Positions 25,801 through 40,800 of a DNA stretch of 64,000 nucleotides are shown one piece after another. The first letter of the stretch is position 1. The number at the start of each line of letters is the position of its first letter. The notes under the pieces were generated by a model, which saw nothing but the letters and a program-made list of their open reading frames with translations, was not told the origin of the DNA and did no database searches. The DNA is from Fasciolopsis buskii (lineage: Eukaryota > Platyhelminthes > Trematoda > Plagiorchiida > Fasciolidae), in the NCBI GenBank assembly GCA_008360955.1, contig LUCM01007329.1, positions 76,239 to 140,238 on the forward strand, read 5' to 3'. The position numbers were made by a program, and so were the translations under genes.

Positions 25801-28800
25801 TGAGGTTCAGTCAATACCTGGAAACCCATCCGGTTGCCATGTCGGAGTGGGATGGTATTTCTGTATGGAATCGTCAATGCTCAGGTTTAGCAAGTGATTT
25901 CAACCAGACAACAATATGCTCATCACGAAATGTGCAATTAGGTGTCAGCGTGGTGGATGAAGAATACACTGTGAAAGTGTCCAAGAGGAGATATGATGTG
26001 ACAGACCTGAAGCTTTCTTCCAAGTGCTCGGATCAAGACCCGTGCAGAGTTGCCGCCCTAACGTCTTGTGAGTTAGGCTGATAAAAATAAATACCTCGGT
26101 AAAATTTTCAAAAGAAAAACCATTTTTGAGATATGGACATATGTTGGCATAAACATATATATATATATATATAATCAGTAAGTAGTATCTCGATGAGTGA
26201 ACAAAATTTGCCCGGGAGCACACGACCGGTTTCGCGGTTATTGTCGCTCGTCAGATATGCGTACCCGGTACTCTATTGTCCAAACATCCTTATACTTGTA
26301 CACTACGAATCACGGTCGTGGTTCTTCTGTGGACTCTTCGACGAAGAACTTCCATGCACACTCTTGACGCCACAAATTCGATTCCGGTGATATTTATATG
26401 TATATGTATATATAATGTATATGTATATTAGTATGGTGCCGAAGCAACATGTAAATGAAAATTTATCGAAAGTCGATCAGACAACAAAAGGACAATAAAC
26501 AACGACAAACCAGTCGTTTGTTTGCATGTGTTTCACCGTATACACTTTGTGATTAGTCGGTTGTCCTCTTTATTTCTTAAGAGTGACGAGTTCCACAAAC
26601 GGGCCATACAGCAATCTCAATGCTGAATTTAGTTCCGAGCCATATCTCTCAGTCTCTAAGCAACAACGGTCCTCATCTCTTGGGCCTCAAAAACGAAAAC
26701 GAAAAGCACCGATCGAAGCCAAAACTGAAACGAACTCCCTATACCCCTGCGAAAGTCATAGTGTGACCGCCACATCGCTTCTTCCAGCCTTACGCTGTGC
26801 ATGCAAAAGGAGCAGGAAAAGATAAACAATAGGTAGGCAGATGCAAAACGAGTCCATGCCACAGAAGACGATATGGACCAATTACTTCATTCAGAGGATG
26901 CCTAGGTGCACTCAACAAAGGACGGCCCCTGGTCGTTGCGCATTCAATGTCCCCACCAGACTCGAGCAATACGTTCTGTAGAACGACCATTATGTCAAAG
27001 TCAAACAGAAATGGGGGACATAGGACAGCCTAACCCGATTTACGGCACATTTTATGAGGACCGACACATACATCTAAGGTACTCCATGCATCAACGAACA
27101 GTGCCATAGTGCACATTTATCAAAGTCAAAGGCTGCGCTAGTGTCCAAGAACACGATCACTGTTGGTCTTTGGAAAGGAAAACGCAGCTCTAGCACCTGT
27201 TCGAGGGTAAGTAATTGATCAGTGCACCCACGACCAGCGTGACATCCACTCTGTTCCTCACGAGTTTACCCTGCACACGTGCTGCACAACTTGCGAAGAA
27301 TGACGGACGAAAGCAGCTTTGACAATATCGGGATTAGGCTAATGCTCCTATGGTTAGCGCGGTCATTGCGTAAGCCCTTTTTGAATATGGATATAACAAT
27401 CGACTCTCGCAAATACGTTTGGATTTTCTCGGACTACGAGATCTTCGAGAGCAAAACTTGAATTTTTCTGGCCAGTTCCATTCCTCCATATATAAATGCA
27501 GCTGCGGAAAGCCCATCAGAGCCCGGTGGTTTTCAAAGTCCCAAGTCTCGGATTTCCCTGAGGATCTCCACCTCAGTTGGTAGACCCGTTGTAACAGATT
27601 ATCGGACGATTGTTGAAATAGCTGCGGAGGGCGTTGATACTGAGAGCTAGCGTACAAAAGGTCGATGCTCGTAGTAGATAGGCCAATCGTCAGTTCCACA
27701 GATCATCTTGCTCGCACCTGATGCCTTCCGATCGGTAACTGGGATGAGGTGAAACAGCTTGTGGGAATTTCCCAAGGACGCAGCACATTCCATCTCCGAA
27801 ACTCGCTGGGATCACCGGATCTCGTGATCCCTACGTAAGCTTGCATCGAGTTCACGTCTCGTTCCGAACCGTGCTTCATTATACTCGCTTCCTCGCGGCA
27901 TGGACTGGCGTGCGTTCATAAGACAGAAGACTTAGCAGAAATCCAGGGTATCACAACGCGAGTGATCAGGCCATAGCTCACTAACCCAATGGAATGCAGG
28001 GCAGTCTTGATAAGCAACGAGTCCTCATTGATGTTGTGAGCATTATTGTTCGATGGGGTTGTCTTATCTCGTTTCTGTTCGTTTTTATTAACTGAGGTGA
28101 TCATGGAAATAAATTCAAGCTGTATGGATATGCACATAATTGCACTGACGCATTCACTGCTTATGCGGATGCATGCAGTATCTGGTTGCCCCGCTTTCTG
28201 CCGCGGTATAAATGCCTGTCCGTTGCACCGATTTACGTTCGTCGATTACAAACGCGCGATGACGAGCAATATGCATCCAGATGAATCAAGAGAAGACCTG
28301 CTTCGTGATCGGTCGTTTTTAATGCAATAATGGGTTCATAAAGCATTATCCTAGGGTGAGAATTGTGGCAATGATATTGGCTCAGACAAAAAATCACCTG
28401 ATTTAACAAGTGCAGGTGATATTGTGCCTCTAAATGGAAACTCAGATATATAGTAAGTATTTCTTGATAAATGATAAAACAGCTATGCTTGGAATGAGCG
28501 TTAGGCCTTCAAACTGTGAAATGCTGTTTCAAGGCTGGACTGGTCCAAGAAAAAACCTTGTTACTGAAGGAGAAAAGCTGCGTGAAGCAAACAAGTTCTG
28601 CCACTTGGTCGTAGACTGAATGCCGAATTGCCACGTGAAAATAGCAGAACATTAGCGCCAGTCACCATGAAACGTCTACGGTACCGGTCAAGCATATGGT
28701 TATAGAGTAAAAGTCAGGTTTACATTGAAGCGATAAGACAGGTCGCGAGCATCGATATCCGCATAGTTGCAGTGAAATATTGACTAACTTCGCGGCTAGG

Positions 28801-31800
28801 CTCGAAGTACTGGGCCCTGGGAGTTCAACCAGTGAAAGAAGCATTTAACCTAAAGTTGTAAACATTGTTGAGTCATGTGCTACCCTTGTCCGTAAATCGC
28901 CGACCTCACTGTACGCTATCATTGGAAGTAGATCATGGTTGAAAGATTGATCAGGATAATGAGTCCAATCGGAGAATCAAGTGAAGATCTGAAGAAAATT
29001 TAATCATTGGGAGGTCTAGTATCCATGCTGATTTGAAAGTTGAGTTGAGACAAGATTGCTCACCGTTTATATTGTTTGAAGTGACAATGAGAATGGATTG
29101 ACACAAAGCATCAGCCAGTAGGTGGGGTTCAGGTGTACCTCAAAATGTGACATTCTTGGAACGCATTTACACACTAATTGATAAAGTGAACTGATTCTCA
29201 AAAGCCTGATTAATTTTTGTCTCTCCCGTTCCATGGTAATCGGAAACTCTTGAAAGAACTGGTATAATATTTGATATATTATTTGGAAATGATGCAGCAA
29301 TTTTAACTGTTGCTGCACCTATCTTCAATCAACACCAGCCAATCATGCAGACATTTTATCCGATTCGGTGGTAACCATCAGAAGTATACGTCCATCCTGC
29401 ATGGGACTCCGAGATAGGCAATCTCGGATGGAACACCTAAGCTGATTTTGACTGCATTTATTTGGGGATAAGAAACAGATTGCGAAAATGTCCATTTTTC
29501 CAAGTTTCACTTGCACTGGGTCAGTCAATGGATTTCTTTCATGCTACAGTTATCTCGTCTACTTAAAATTCTGACGTTTGTTGTTCTACAACCAGCTGAC
29601 CCAGGATAAATGTTTGAAATTAGGATTTCCTCCCATGAGACCGGCGTTGCAAAGCAAAAAAATAACGAGCAATAAAAGTCCTCTTACATTCGCTTCCTCC
29701 TATTGTGTGCCTGCCGACTGAAACTTGTGACTTTAATGAGATTCACTTTTTTCACATCTGCGTGCTTCTGCGAACTCAGTTGACAAGCCCTAATTCTAGT
29801 CAATTAACATTGAAACTAGTTGATTAATCATCCCGCCCGCTTTCTCAACCGAATACATTCTACGACTGCACAAATTTGCCAACTGGATTACTAAATTAAC
29901 ACACTGGGTGTTTTACTCAGATATGCCCTGGGACATAATCACCTGCCGATAACCATCAAACAGGCCTTAAGACCGTGCCTGGGAGAATGTCGTGGATTTT
30001 ATATGAAGCTTACCCCAGATCTAAGTATGCTTTCACCTAACTGACGTCAAAATAACGTTTGCCAAATTCTAGTAAAGTAAAACGAAGAGCTCCTTTCGGA
30101 GCCCTTGTCATTTTTTTATATTGTCTGATTCGTTAGAAATAAAGGGAACATTTTCGTCGCCACAACGAAAAAGCTTCTCCTATCAGCAGCCCATTATGTT
30201 TTCTCCATGTGAGAATTTTCTTGCTCTAATTATGCAAAAGTGAACATCCTGACACGGACGCGAAAGCAGGAAAACTTTCTCAAAAAATTTCGCTCAAAAA
30301 ATGCAAATGCTCTGCAAGCTACTAAAAGCTATGCATCCACCAACAAAATTAACGGGTCGCCAGATTAAGGCATGCAGGATAACTATATTTTTGAGTTTAT
30401 TTCGCAATCAATTCATAATCTGTGTACGCCCATACTTTGGGCATATAAATATTATTCAACCTTATCCGGGCAACAGTGAGAAATATCGACAATAACTTGC
30501 GTCAGAATCAGAGGGAAGACATTCTGTCATAAAATTTGAACATGAACATAATAAACTCTGTCACTTCGGGATGTGATTGGTTTTCTCTATGGAAGAAATT
30601 ATCTTGGAGCACTTTAATTGTTTGGTATGATGTAAATGGTGGTCTTGCTTCGTTTAGAAACCTGCCAGTCTAAACACGAGATTTTAAATTGACTTTAGCC
30701 TTGCAGTCGGTTCGCTATGACAAAAATAGTGGAACCTTAAGATTTTACCTTTTCTCGTCGATTACGATCACAATGAAAAGATCCACGCACCGCCTTCAAG
30801 TGGTCTTGACGCAGGGTCATTCGTGGTATAAGTCAAGTTCCTTCTTAATAGAAAAATTTCTGCTCGTCACCAACCCTGATTACTAGATTCAAGTTAGGGC
30901 AAAATATCCAAATTAACAAATAGTTATCTTCAGCCTGAGAACACGGGTTTAACCCTAGGTAGAATACTCGACAAAATAAGTTTCTGTTAGAAAGGCGATT
31001 TTATCACAATTGATGGATGCAACATAAGAGAAATCCCAAGATCCTCTCAAAAACGTTTATGAAATTTACATACTCCAATACGATTCTATCCTCCATAATG
31101 AAACGAGTTTACCTAAACAAAAAAGGTCACTTGTGTAGACTGGATTTAACTACCACAGATGGTTTTCGTATGCAACGTGGATGAAGCCGGGACACAGCAA
31201 AAAAAATAAATATGATTCGAACGTGTTACATATTTATTTTTTTGGGGGAGGGCATGAACAAGCAAAAAACCGTAAAATCAGAACGACTTTACTATTTACA
31301 CCATGAAAATAGTCCAATGCGTGATTTGCACACATTCTCACCGAATCGGTAGATCGGTCTTTATGTCAACTAGGACTTATTGAGTCCAAGTCAGTTGGAC
31401 ATTGCAAAACTCTAAGTGAATGTAAGTAAATAGTTTACGCACCGTGCAATGAAGAGACCTACATCTTGGCAAACAAACGAATCCAATCACTTTGCTTCCA
31501 AATTACTCACCCGTCATCTTGCATAAGACAATGGACGGTAAGAATTCGTTTACTTGCACTTATGAAAACCCGACATCTCTACTAAACCTGTCTGCTAGAA
31601 TGAAACTCCTAAAATGAAAAACGGATGTTTGTCATAATGAAATACTTTGAAAGTTTGCAACTGTAAAAAATCTTCGACTTTGGCGGGGCATGACTGCACA
31701 GCACGAACGCATCCCACGAATTTGTACCCCCTGGGTCTACCACGCAGAGTTCGAGGACTTTCCACAGTTAGATCAATTCAACAATTAGAAAATATGTCAA

Positions 31801-34800
31801 ACCAAAATTCGTGACTTTAATTTGTTTCAACATTTTTCGGACTAACATTGTCCCAAAGTGTACAATGTTGTGATGAGTTTCAAACGCAATTCCATACCAA
31901 TTTCTGAAACGGACACAGCAGTTTAAATGTTAGTTGACTGGAAGTTCCCAAAGTTCACTAAAACTCGAGCATAGCGTCGCATTCCGGTAAAATCAATACC
32001 CAGTCAATAACATACGTTTTCTTTACACCCTGTTAATTTGCCTAAATTCTCTGCATTACACAGTCGTTCACGGACAGCATGCAGCAAACTGATACCATAT
32101 GATGGTCGAACTTAGAGACCGGAAGCAAAAGATAATTTTCCGAAATTGAAACATCGGAGATAAGTAGGACAACACGATCACGAACAACTCAAATCATTAG
32201 GACATAATTAGCCCGTGTGATTATAATCAAATTAGGGAAAATGGAAACAAACAAGTGATTGAAACAAAGACAAAGAGCCGACTGACTAGTTGAACTCACG
32301 GTGAACAGAATTTTCAAAGATTTGAAAATGAAATAAAATGAGACGAAAAAGTTGAAAACTTCTTCCAGCGAGCGTCGTACGCGTAAAACAAGCCACCCGG
32401 CATTGCACAAGACGGCGACGAAACCAAACGTGCTCGTGTAGAAAGAGACTAACAGGCGGATTGTACCCAACGGAGCGTTATTTACGTCACATATCTACAA
32501 AAGACGAGAACAACGCGAAAACTGGCTTGACAACAATGTGGGTTACAGGCTACCCAGTACGACAAACTTGACAGTGATTATAATACACACAATCGCCATC
32601 TGCACACTTTTCGCATCCGTGGCGTTCACGCATTCGAAATCTTTCCTTTTTTATATAATTCCTCAGCTTATTATCTCGCAGTAGATCTTTGACGAATTCT
32701 CGCCCCCTATTTTTCTCGGCGGCAAATTCAATGGTTGTGTAAACGCAGACGGAAACAACACAGGGCGACCGGAGAAACTGACTGCAACGTGCGATAGCAG
32801 CCGAACTTCAACGATGAGATCTAATTTCCAGACTAAGACCCCGCATAAATAACAGACTAAATGTGAGAGGTTCATACAAACAACCATAGCACCTCAAAAC
32901 TCTCTCACCAGTGAGTTCAATTCTTAACTAATCGATTTCAACTAACGGACAAATGACCCATAGAGTCCTTGCGATTTCTCAAAACACGACCAACTGAAGC
33001 CAGTCGTAGACGACTAAAGCAAACTCGACTGGTCACTTCGAGCCATAATTTAGCTGTCGAAGCAGTTCTTCAGGATGATGAATTTTTCATGACCATATAT
33101 CGCCAGAAAAATCTACGTAGCACGGCAATGTAATAAAAAATGATCAAATTCGAATCCCAGTAATTTATACCAACATGGTTTACCGATACATTCTGAAAGA
33201 CCCAATGTTATTTCTTTCATTTAATAGCCGATTTCAAAGTAATGCTCTGAATGAGCTAAACATGTTACGATTTTCAAGGACTGTAATTTTTAATGATTTA
33301 CAAGTATTTCAAACATATGTCCCGGTAACAGGTAATTGTTCACGCGGATTTCATTCTCCGAATGCTGCTGATGACAGTAATTTTGTTCTATAACTTAAAA
33401 TCAACGGTTACGAGACGGTTGAAATGTGAGATAAAACCAAAAAAAGATTGCTAGGTTGATGAGGATGTAAGTCGACACGTACATGAATAAATCAGCTGCA
33501 GGGACGAGTGAACTATGATATAATGATTTAAGCTACAAAAAGAAATTAGTAAATTGTTGTCCAGTTCCCAATGCTGATATGCAGACCAAACATAATTATC
33601 CAATTGAGCGAGTCAACTAAGTGAACACAAGATACGCAGCCAGCTCAGGTCCTAAGCATTATACTGAAAAAGCAGGCGCTTACCAGTTTGATGCATGTTT
33701 CCAGAATCAACATGGGACCCGTCATGCCCACAATCAAAAGTGGCTGGCCGCCGAGGAGAGCGAATATACACTGACATGCGCCAGAAGCGAATATGCACAA
33801 AGGAATGGAGAAGACTGGAGATACATTGGACGCTGGAATTTTCCAATGATTTCGTTGGTTATTGTAATCGAAGTTCGTGTCACGTGTGAGATGTTGGCGA
33901 TATCCATAGCGATATTAGGAGAAAATAACGTTAGATTCAAAAGATTCACAAATGACATCAACGGAATATTTTCCAGGAATAGTTGAAAACAATTATTCAC
34001 AAATAATTTACAGTGTATTCGAATTCACAGGATCCCTAGGTTATGTAAAATGTTTGCATCTGGCTTCAATATAGCTGGAACGAGACAGAAAAACATCGAC
34101 TCCGTTTTGGGCCAAACCTGTAAACTACATTGAAAAAATGAAGAGTGGGCTTTTTCTTGGCTTCTGATGAGTCAAATGTAAAGTTCGGATGGTCCACCGC
34201 GAGATCAATGTTCCTCATCTTGTCCACGACTAAAGACCGTTTACAGACACTGTCTTCAGCCTGCATTTCACTTTCATGATCACAATGTATATAAGCCAGC
34301 CTCACGGAAAATTCAATAAAGTGATGCCCGCGACAAACGCAGAAAAAGAAAAAAAAACAAAACGCACCAACAAGTAATAACGCAAATTCTTTCATCTATT
34401 ATCTTTCACTTCCTTCAATAATGAAATAATAATGTACATCATTTTTCAGGAAGGGAGCCGCGGCCAGCAGAGGGCTACCAAGTGAGGAAGTTGACCGGCG
34501 GTGGCAGGATTCGAACCCTCGACTTTATCCGTTTGACCACCGCCTGCCATGTCCTTATTTCAAAGCACTCATTCTTTCAGGGTAAACAGAACCACCCAAA
34601 CACCAGTTGTAGGTAAACTCTACAAAGATACTTTTCTTATCATTACGGTGATTTATATACGATATACTTTTCTTAGCACGACTGTCCTTACGACTTCTGC
34701 TGCTCATCGGACGTGCCTACTCGGCATTTGTCTGCGGAATCATTTTTATATTCGTAATCTGATTTGGGGCCTTAGGAAAGTGTACAGATTTCCTTCACTT

Positions 34801-37800
34801 AGGAGACAATTTGAGAGTCAAAGAACGCAAGCCATTGTTATTTGATAAAAACAACCTTGGGCGCAAAAGCTCTGAGTCACTGGCTTATGCGCTAGGGGTA
34901 TGTAGTTTAGACATGGCTAGACAAGCGACTGAGGAAGCGGACTTCTATCACGTCAGCAATGTGACCTTAATGCAATGGTGAGTCCCATTAACCATGCACA
35001 ATAAATACTTCATCGGGGCTATAAAACGGGACGAGAAAAACTGTTGGTAATGAAAGGTGCAGGATTTGCAGTTCCAGATGTCTACGAGGGAATGTTTCAC
35101 CGTTAAATACTCAATTAGGTTTAATTCTCTAACCGTGGCTCAAATCCTTTGCAGCTTGGAAATGAGAACAAATTAAAATCTGTTCAGAATAAGATGAGTG
35201 GAAATGACCCAAGATGTGGACCTGAGGGAAAGGTCGAGTTCAATATCGCTTTATTTGATTTAAGACAAGGTTGAAAGATGCCGAGCTTTCATTAGTGCTC
35301 AAAGGCTATTGGAAGCGTTTCCCAAAACGAAGAACATTGAAGAGCTAATGGATCCAGGCATAGTAAAAGAAAACCGCGGAGCCTCGACCGTAACAAATCT
35401 ATTCATATCATTCGATTTCGAATAATAAACGATAGGCGTGTAGATAGGTTTGAGGTCATTTGAGTAGTAGTGGAGAAGAAACGGTAGACTGAATGCGTTA
35501 AAGTTAGCGACTGATTTTCCGTCTTCAAGGATAGGACTCTGAGCAAAGTAATACTTTATGCGCCAAATAAAACGATTTTCGCAATAGAGCATAGTCAAGT
35601 ATCACGTGACTAGCATACATAACAGAGTTCTAGAGGCAAGTAAATGTATATTTTCACACCAACTGAGAGAAATAAGTAAAAAAGGTAAAAAAGGGAACTA
35701 AAAATACAACATCAGTGAGCATATCTGTACCCGTATGTAGGCAAAAGGTGCACGGACTAAAAGTCAAACTCACCCAACAATGCACCGAAAGTGACAGCGG
35801 GAGCCAAAACAACAAAGTAAAGAAAAACGATCGCTGCAAATATGAGTGTCAGATCTGGACGATTTTGTCGTTGGAATGGATCAGTTAGATCTGACCACAA
35901 ACGATGTCGATAAGCCTGTAGGTCTGTGCACAGCGCAACGCCTAAGGGACAACCAGAAACGGAACTTTTCCGCGGATGACAACAACAGCAGTAAATGCAA
36001 TGACAATTCCGCGATGAACTACGTGTGCTCTGAGATCGGCCGGTGATGTTTGCGCCAGGGTCGGGAAATAGACCGGCGGGAGTTGAACGTGTAGAAGCAG
36101 ATCGCTGTCTTCTTGATGGCTTACGTTTCCTGAAATGCAATAAGAGTAAACTGAGACTTAACGGTTATAGGGGACTTATCTTTTCAGATCAAGGAAAGTG
36201 GTCTGAAATCATGATGTCCTACAGATGAGAGACAAGAAAAAACGACTCACGGATTCCGTCCGGAATTACGCGACACGACTGAGGTGGACATCGGTGTGCC
36301 CCGACTCATACGGTCTTCGGTAGTATGAAAATCCAGCAATGAATTGCTTTGCAGCAAAGAAGCTGAGAATTCAGTATCGCCTGTCTTAACGTGATCAACT
36401 GGTCGGCGCAATTCTCGTTTCAAACGGGTCACGGCGGCAGATTCGAACATCGGTGGCGGAGTGATCATCACTTCCGGCACGGTCGTTTGAAATGTTGCAC
36501 TGGAGAGACCAAAAGCTATATGGAAACAAACGAGTAGACAATATGAGAAGGTTCAAATCTAGGAATCGGTATTTTGGATGAACCTTGGAAACAACTTTTT
36601 TCAGCGAATATGAAATGCAGGCGCTCCAGTTTTTCAATGGATGAATGAAAACAAAATTAATATATGAAAGTTGTTCTCACGATCGTTGTTCTGAGGAGTC
36701 GCTGTCCATCATCCAAACAAACGGTGAGCAAAACGCAAGCAAAACTAATCAATTATCGCTTAAGTATTTTCACAAATAATCAATTATATCTGCATCCGCA
36801 TTCCTCGCAAAAAAAGAATAAAATTTTAAGGCGAAGAAAAGTGATTTTAATTTTCAGTACGAATACAGAACGTGAAAACGTGGCCTATCGGTCCTTTTGA
36901 TATTCAGAGCTTAAAGCAAGAGATATCAGAAAATTTGCTACAAGAATAACTGGCTTGTGGCGGCTAAACGTTCATAGCGACGTCGTTTTTCGATCCTTCG
37001 ATGTCGGCTCTTCCTAGCATTGTGACGCAGAATTCACCAAGTGTTGGATTTTTCACCCACTAATAGGGAAAGTGAGCTGGGTTTAGAGCGTCGTAAGACG
37101 GGTTAGGTTTGCCTTACTAATCAGTACATTGAAACAGTGAAGTATAAACTGGGCGTTGCTATGCTAATCCTGTTTGGTACGAGAGGGAGCGCAGATGACC
37201 AAACGGATAAGGTCGCAGCGTTTGGACGTGGAAGTCACGGGTTTGAATCCGCCCACCGTCGGTCAACTTCCCTACTTGGCAGTCCCCTGTTAGTCGCGGC
37301 CCCCTTCCTAAAAATCGATGTAGATGATTACTTCATTGATATAGGAAGTAAAACGATAAAAGACAAAATGTTGAGAAAACCCACAAAATAAAAAAACCCC
37401 TGCGACGAAAAACACTTTCTGGTGTTAATGCACCGTGATCATCATCACGTGATATCAGCGCTCAGCTCACCATTGAAAAACCACGGCAACACCGCAAGAA
37501 CCATCAGCAGTGCATATCTATCGCTCCGGAACTGGGTCGCGAACCCGTGGCGAACGACTGAAATGAACACCTCAGTCATTACGCTACCAAGGAGGCTCTC
37601 AACGGTTTGTTGAGGTTCATCACGTGATGACGCTGTACTCATTCGTTACTGATTTGCACAGTCACCGACCGCTGACGCACATCATTGGATTTCTACTGTT
37701 ACCTTGCCTTCTCTGTAGAATATGCAATGCTGACGATTGCTAACAAGGATGAAATAACTTTCATGGTTTCTCAATGTCAGTTGAACGCAGGTATCACATG

Positions 37801-40800
37801 ATGAATAATCTAATAAAATCACGACCACCTACTTCTTCTACATGGCAAGTAAGCTATAAATTTGACCAGTGATACCGCCAAAACAATCGGCTGAGAACAT
37901 TGTAATGTAAAAGTTCGTGCCTGCAACTACACTAAACCGGGGTGTATCGTACCGCCTACCTTACAAAACGAACTACAACTGAGATGTAATTTATGCCTAT
38001 TGTTACCGGCCCAATAAGAGAAAAACTAATAAACTGGAAACCCGGAAGAAAAATGAACGTATGTAACAAAATCCAACGGTAATCTATTTCAAGTGACCAG
38101 TTATAGATAACTTCTTATTCGTTAATGTTCTCCATGTGATAAGTGTTAGTTCCGCATTAACGATACAGTAGTTTTGCCAATCAAATAATCACTAGATGAT
38201 CCGCTTCAGCTAAGTGCACTAGTTTGTCTTCGGGTATTCCTGTCATGTGTTACCTTCTTAGGTGAACGTAAGGTTGACACAATCATCCCGGGTTTGAGAA
38301 GAAGCCAGGAAAAGAATAAAGGTGGCTAATCAAAAGGTAATAACAATGACAAAACCAGTTGTAAAGTGAGGGGGATATTGATAATGCACGAAGATGGATC
38401 ACTAGAAAGCATCAACGGGATTTGGAACTTCAGGGTTGTATCTCATGGACCCACAAAAAAACTTTTTACTGTGTGAATAGAGAATGAGTGTTCTAAAAAG
38501 AGCAAACCCAGTATCATCTAAGATGTAGCACACAATAGAAGAGAATCAGTAAACGTAATTCCAAAATAAGTAGAATCACGTAATCTTTCAACAGGTCACC
38601 TGCCATGATGACTCGGGTGGCCAACGTTGGAGTTCAAATCTCCGACCTTCGACCGAGCAAACAGTTAATCCACGTGCCACATCACCAGTCAGCCTGTTTT
38701 TCCCGAGTGGTTCACAATTAAGATAAAATAATGAGCAACAGAAGTGAAAAACTTGGCAACTACTTGGCTATGACTGTAGTAACGTTTCTAAGCCTGCCTA
38801 ATCGAAAAGACGTATTTGATTGTCGGATACTTTGAATGGAGAACTCTGCGCGACCGTAGTCATGTAGTTTTTAGCAATGCGGTAACAATAAATTTAACAT
38901 CATTTTATATATTTCCTCAAATCATAATACAATTGCTCTCCTTCATCTCGCCATGACGTTAACCGGGCTTCGAGGACAGTATAAGAATAGCCGGTTCACG
39001 TAAATGCAAACTAGTTTCTAACTTCTCCCCGCTGGAATTAGATTGCCAAACCATACCAACATTCAAGGTACTAAAATAAACCACCAAAAATAGCTACACA
39101 CAGCCGTATCGTCACCCACAGTGAAAATTTGCGTTGGTCAAAGCTCAGATTGTTGATTTTCATGGTTTTCTGATAGACGGCGTTTAGATCGCGATTTAGG
39201 CGTCAAGCTCAACGATCAGAACCCATGAAAATGTATCCAGCATTCCCAAAAGAAGATTGAATCCAGGTTTACCAAATGCAAGTTGTATATGAAGAGACCG
39301 CCAAATGGCTTGCAACGACACCTGACTGCTTAATTAACATCAACAGGGACTCATGTCCGAAGACAGACCATGGTGTCTAAAGTTATTAACTCCTACAATG
39401 TGTCAAATTTGCGGAGGTAAAAAGGCTGAACTGTTGTGTTATCGTTTCCCAACAGGAATTGAACATAAGAACTGGGTATCGAACAACCAAGGAATCAATT
39501 TAAACGCTTCAAATATCACAATTAACCTTCGCCCGATTCGATTGCAAGGTAACCCATTAGAACCAAGGCGCGATATCTTGTGGCAAACCGGAAGATAGTG
39601 CAATGGACGTTATTCACGTCGCACATCCGAGAACCCGTTGAAGTAATCAGATAGCCTGTTACCTGATACATCGCATGCGAACTAGGGTGTCATTGGTATG
39701 CATGCGTGGGTTCGAGTACCACCAGCAGGTAAGAAATTTCACATTCGCATCTGCTAACCAACCACATTTTGGCGGTCCCTTTGAATGCTAATTAAATCTT
39801 ACACAGAAAAAATCCCAGTGAGGTGGGTGCCTGATATCGAATAGTCTTCCGAGTAATATTTCCAATAGTTTCCCAAGTCTCATGGCGCAGACATGCGTGA
39901 CTCGACTCTGCGTCACATGGGGCCCTCTAAGGCTTCCATTGTCAATCGATAATTTCCTGTATTTTATTTTGTAAACATTTTGCAACCGATATATATATAT
40001 GTATATATATGTATAAAATGTGACTAGCACATCCCACTATCCGTCACATCACATTCAGATTTCACTTGATAAAACCTAAAAATCGCGAACGGTATCATGA
40101 TTCAGTGGACATTTCCGAACGGATGGGATATCTCTGAATTTCTAATATGATGACACCGGCATATGACACTTTTGTGCGAATCTACTTAATCAATATCAAA
40201 TATCTGCCCGGTTCTCAAATACCTCCTTGTGCACGACGAGTAGTGGGGTGGACCGAGCACAAAAGCGGTCACAGTTTCCGTGGATGAAATAGTGAGATGG
40301 AAACAATGAATTTTATGTCCACTTGTAATCTTTCATTCTACTTCTGCCGCCCAACTGCAGCGATCATTCAACGAGGCCCTGCTGTTTTTATTGCTGTAAA
40401 GGATTTCCATTGCTGTTATGACTTCTATTTACGTGCCAGATCAATGGCGTGTTCCACTGGGTTTTCCCATTCACATGCGTCGGGATATAAACAGCCGATT
40501 TCCAAGTTATTTCTGATGAAAAAAGCAACGTAACAGTCTCCGAAGGAGCCTATCCTCGTATGTTCTAACCAGTGGATGAACCGTTTGGTAAGTCTAAAAG
40601 TGATTTGGTCTCGCTGATGCTCCCTCACTGGAAAAGATGCGATAAAAAATCTTCAAGTGCTGACAAGCATACGACGTCTTTCTTCAGTAGCGAATTTCAC
40701 CCACATCTAGCCGTGGTGAATTCAAACGAGCAGTTGATCGTGTGTGTTTTATGGACAAAACCATAGAAAGGGAAACACAAAGCACAATAGGATTAGAAAA

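Noticed and set aside
33621..33986. Plus-strand and shifted minus-strand frames of 64-121 codons
   Set aside because: They are shadows of SLC4 exon 6, which is in the third minus frame and has the signature motif.
34050..34140. A small exon between SLC4 exons 5 and 6
   Set aside because: An acceptor-like site and a vaguely suitable peptide exist, but there is no usable donor. Exon 6 with its own acceptor already joins exon 5 in the right phase.
38590..38700. A third tRNA-derived SINE
   Set aside because: The B-box-like GGAGTTCAAATCTCC is present, but there is no shared body with the other copies. Too weak to call.
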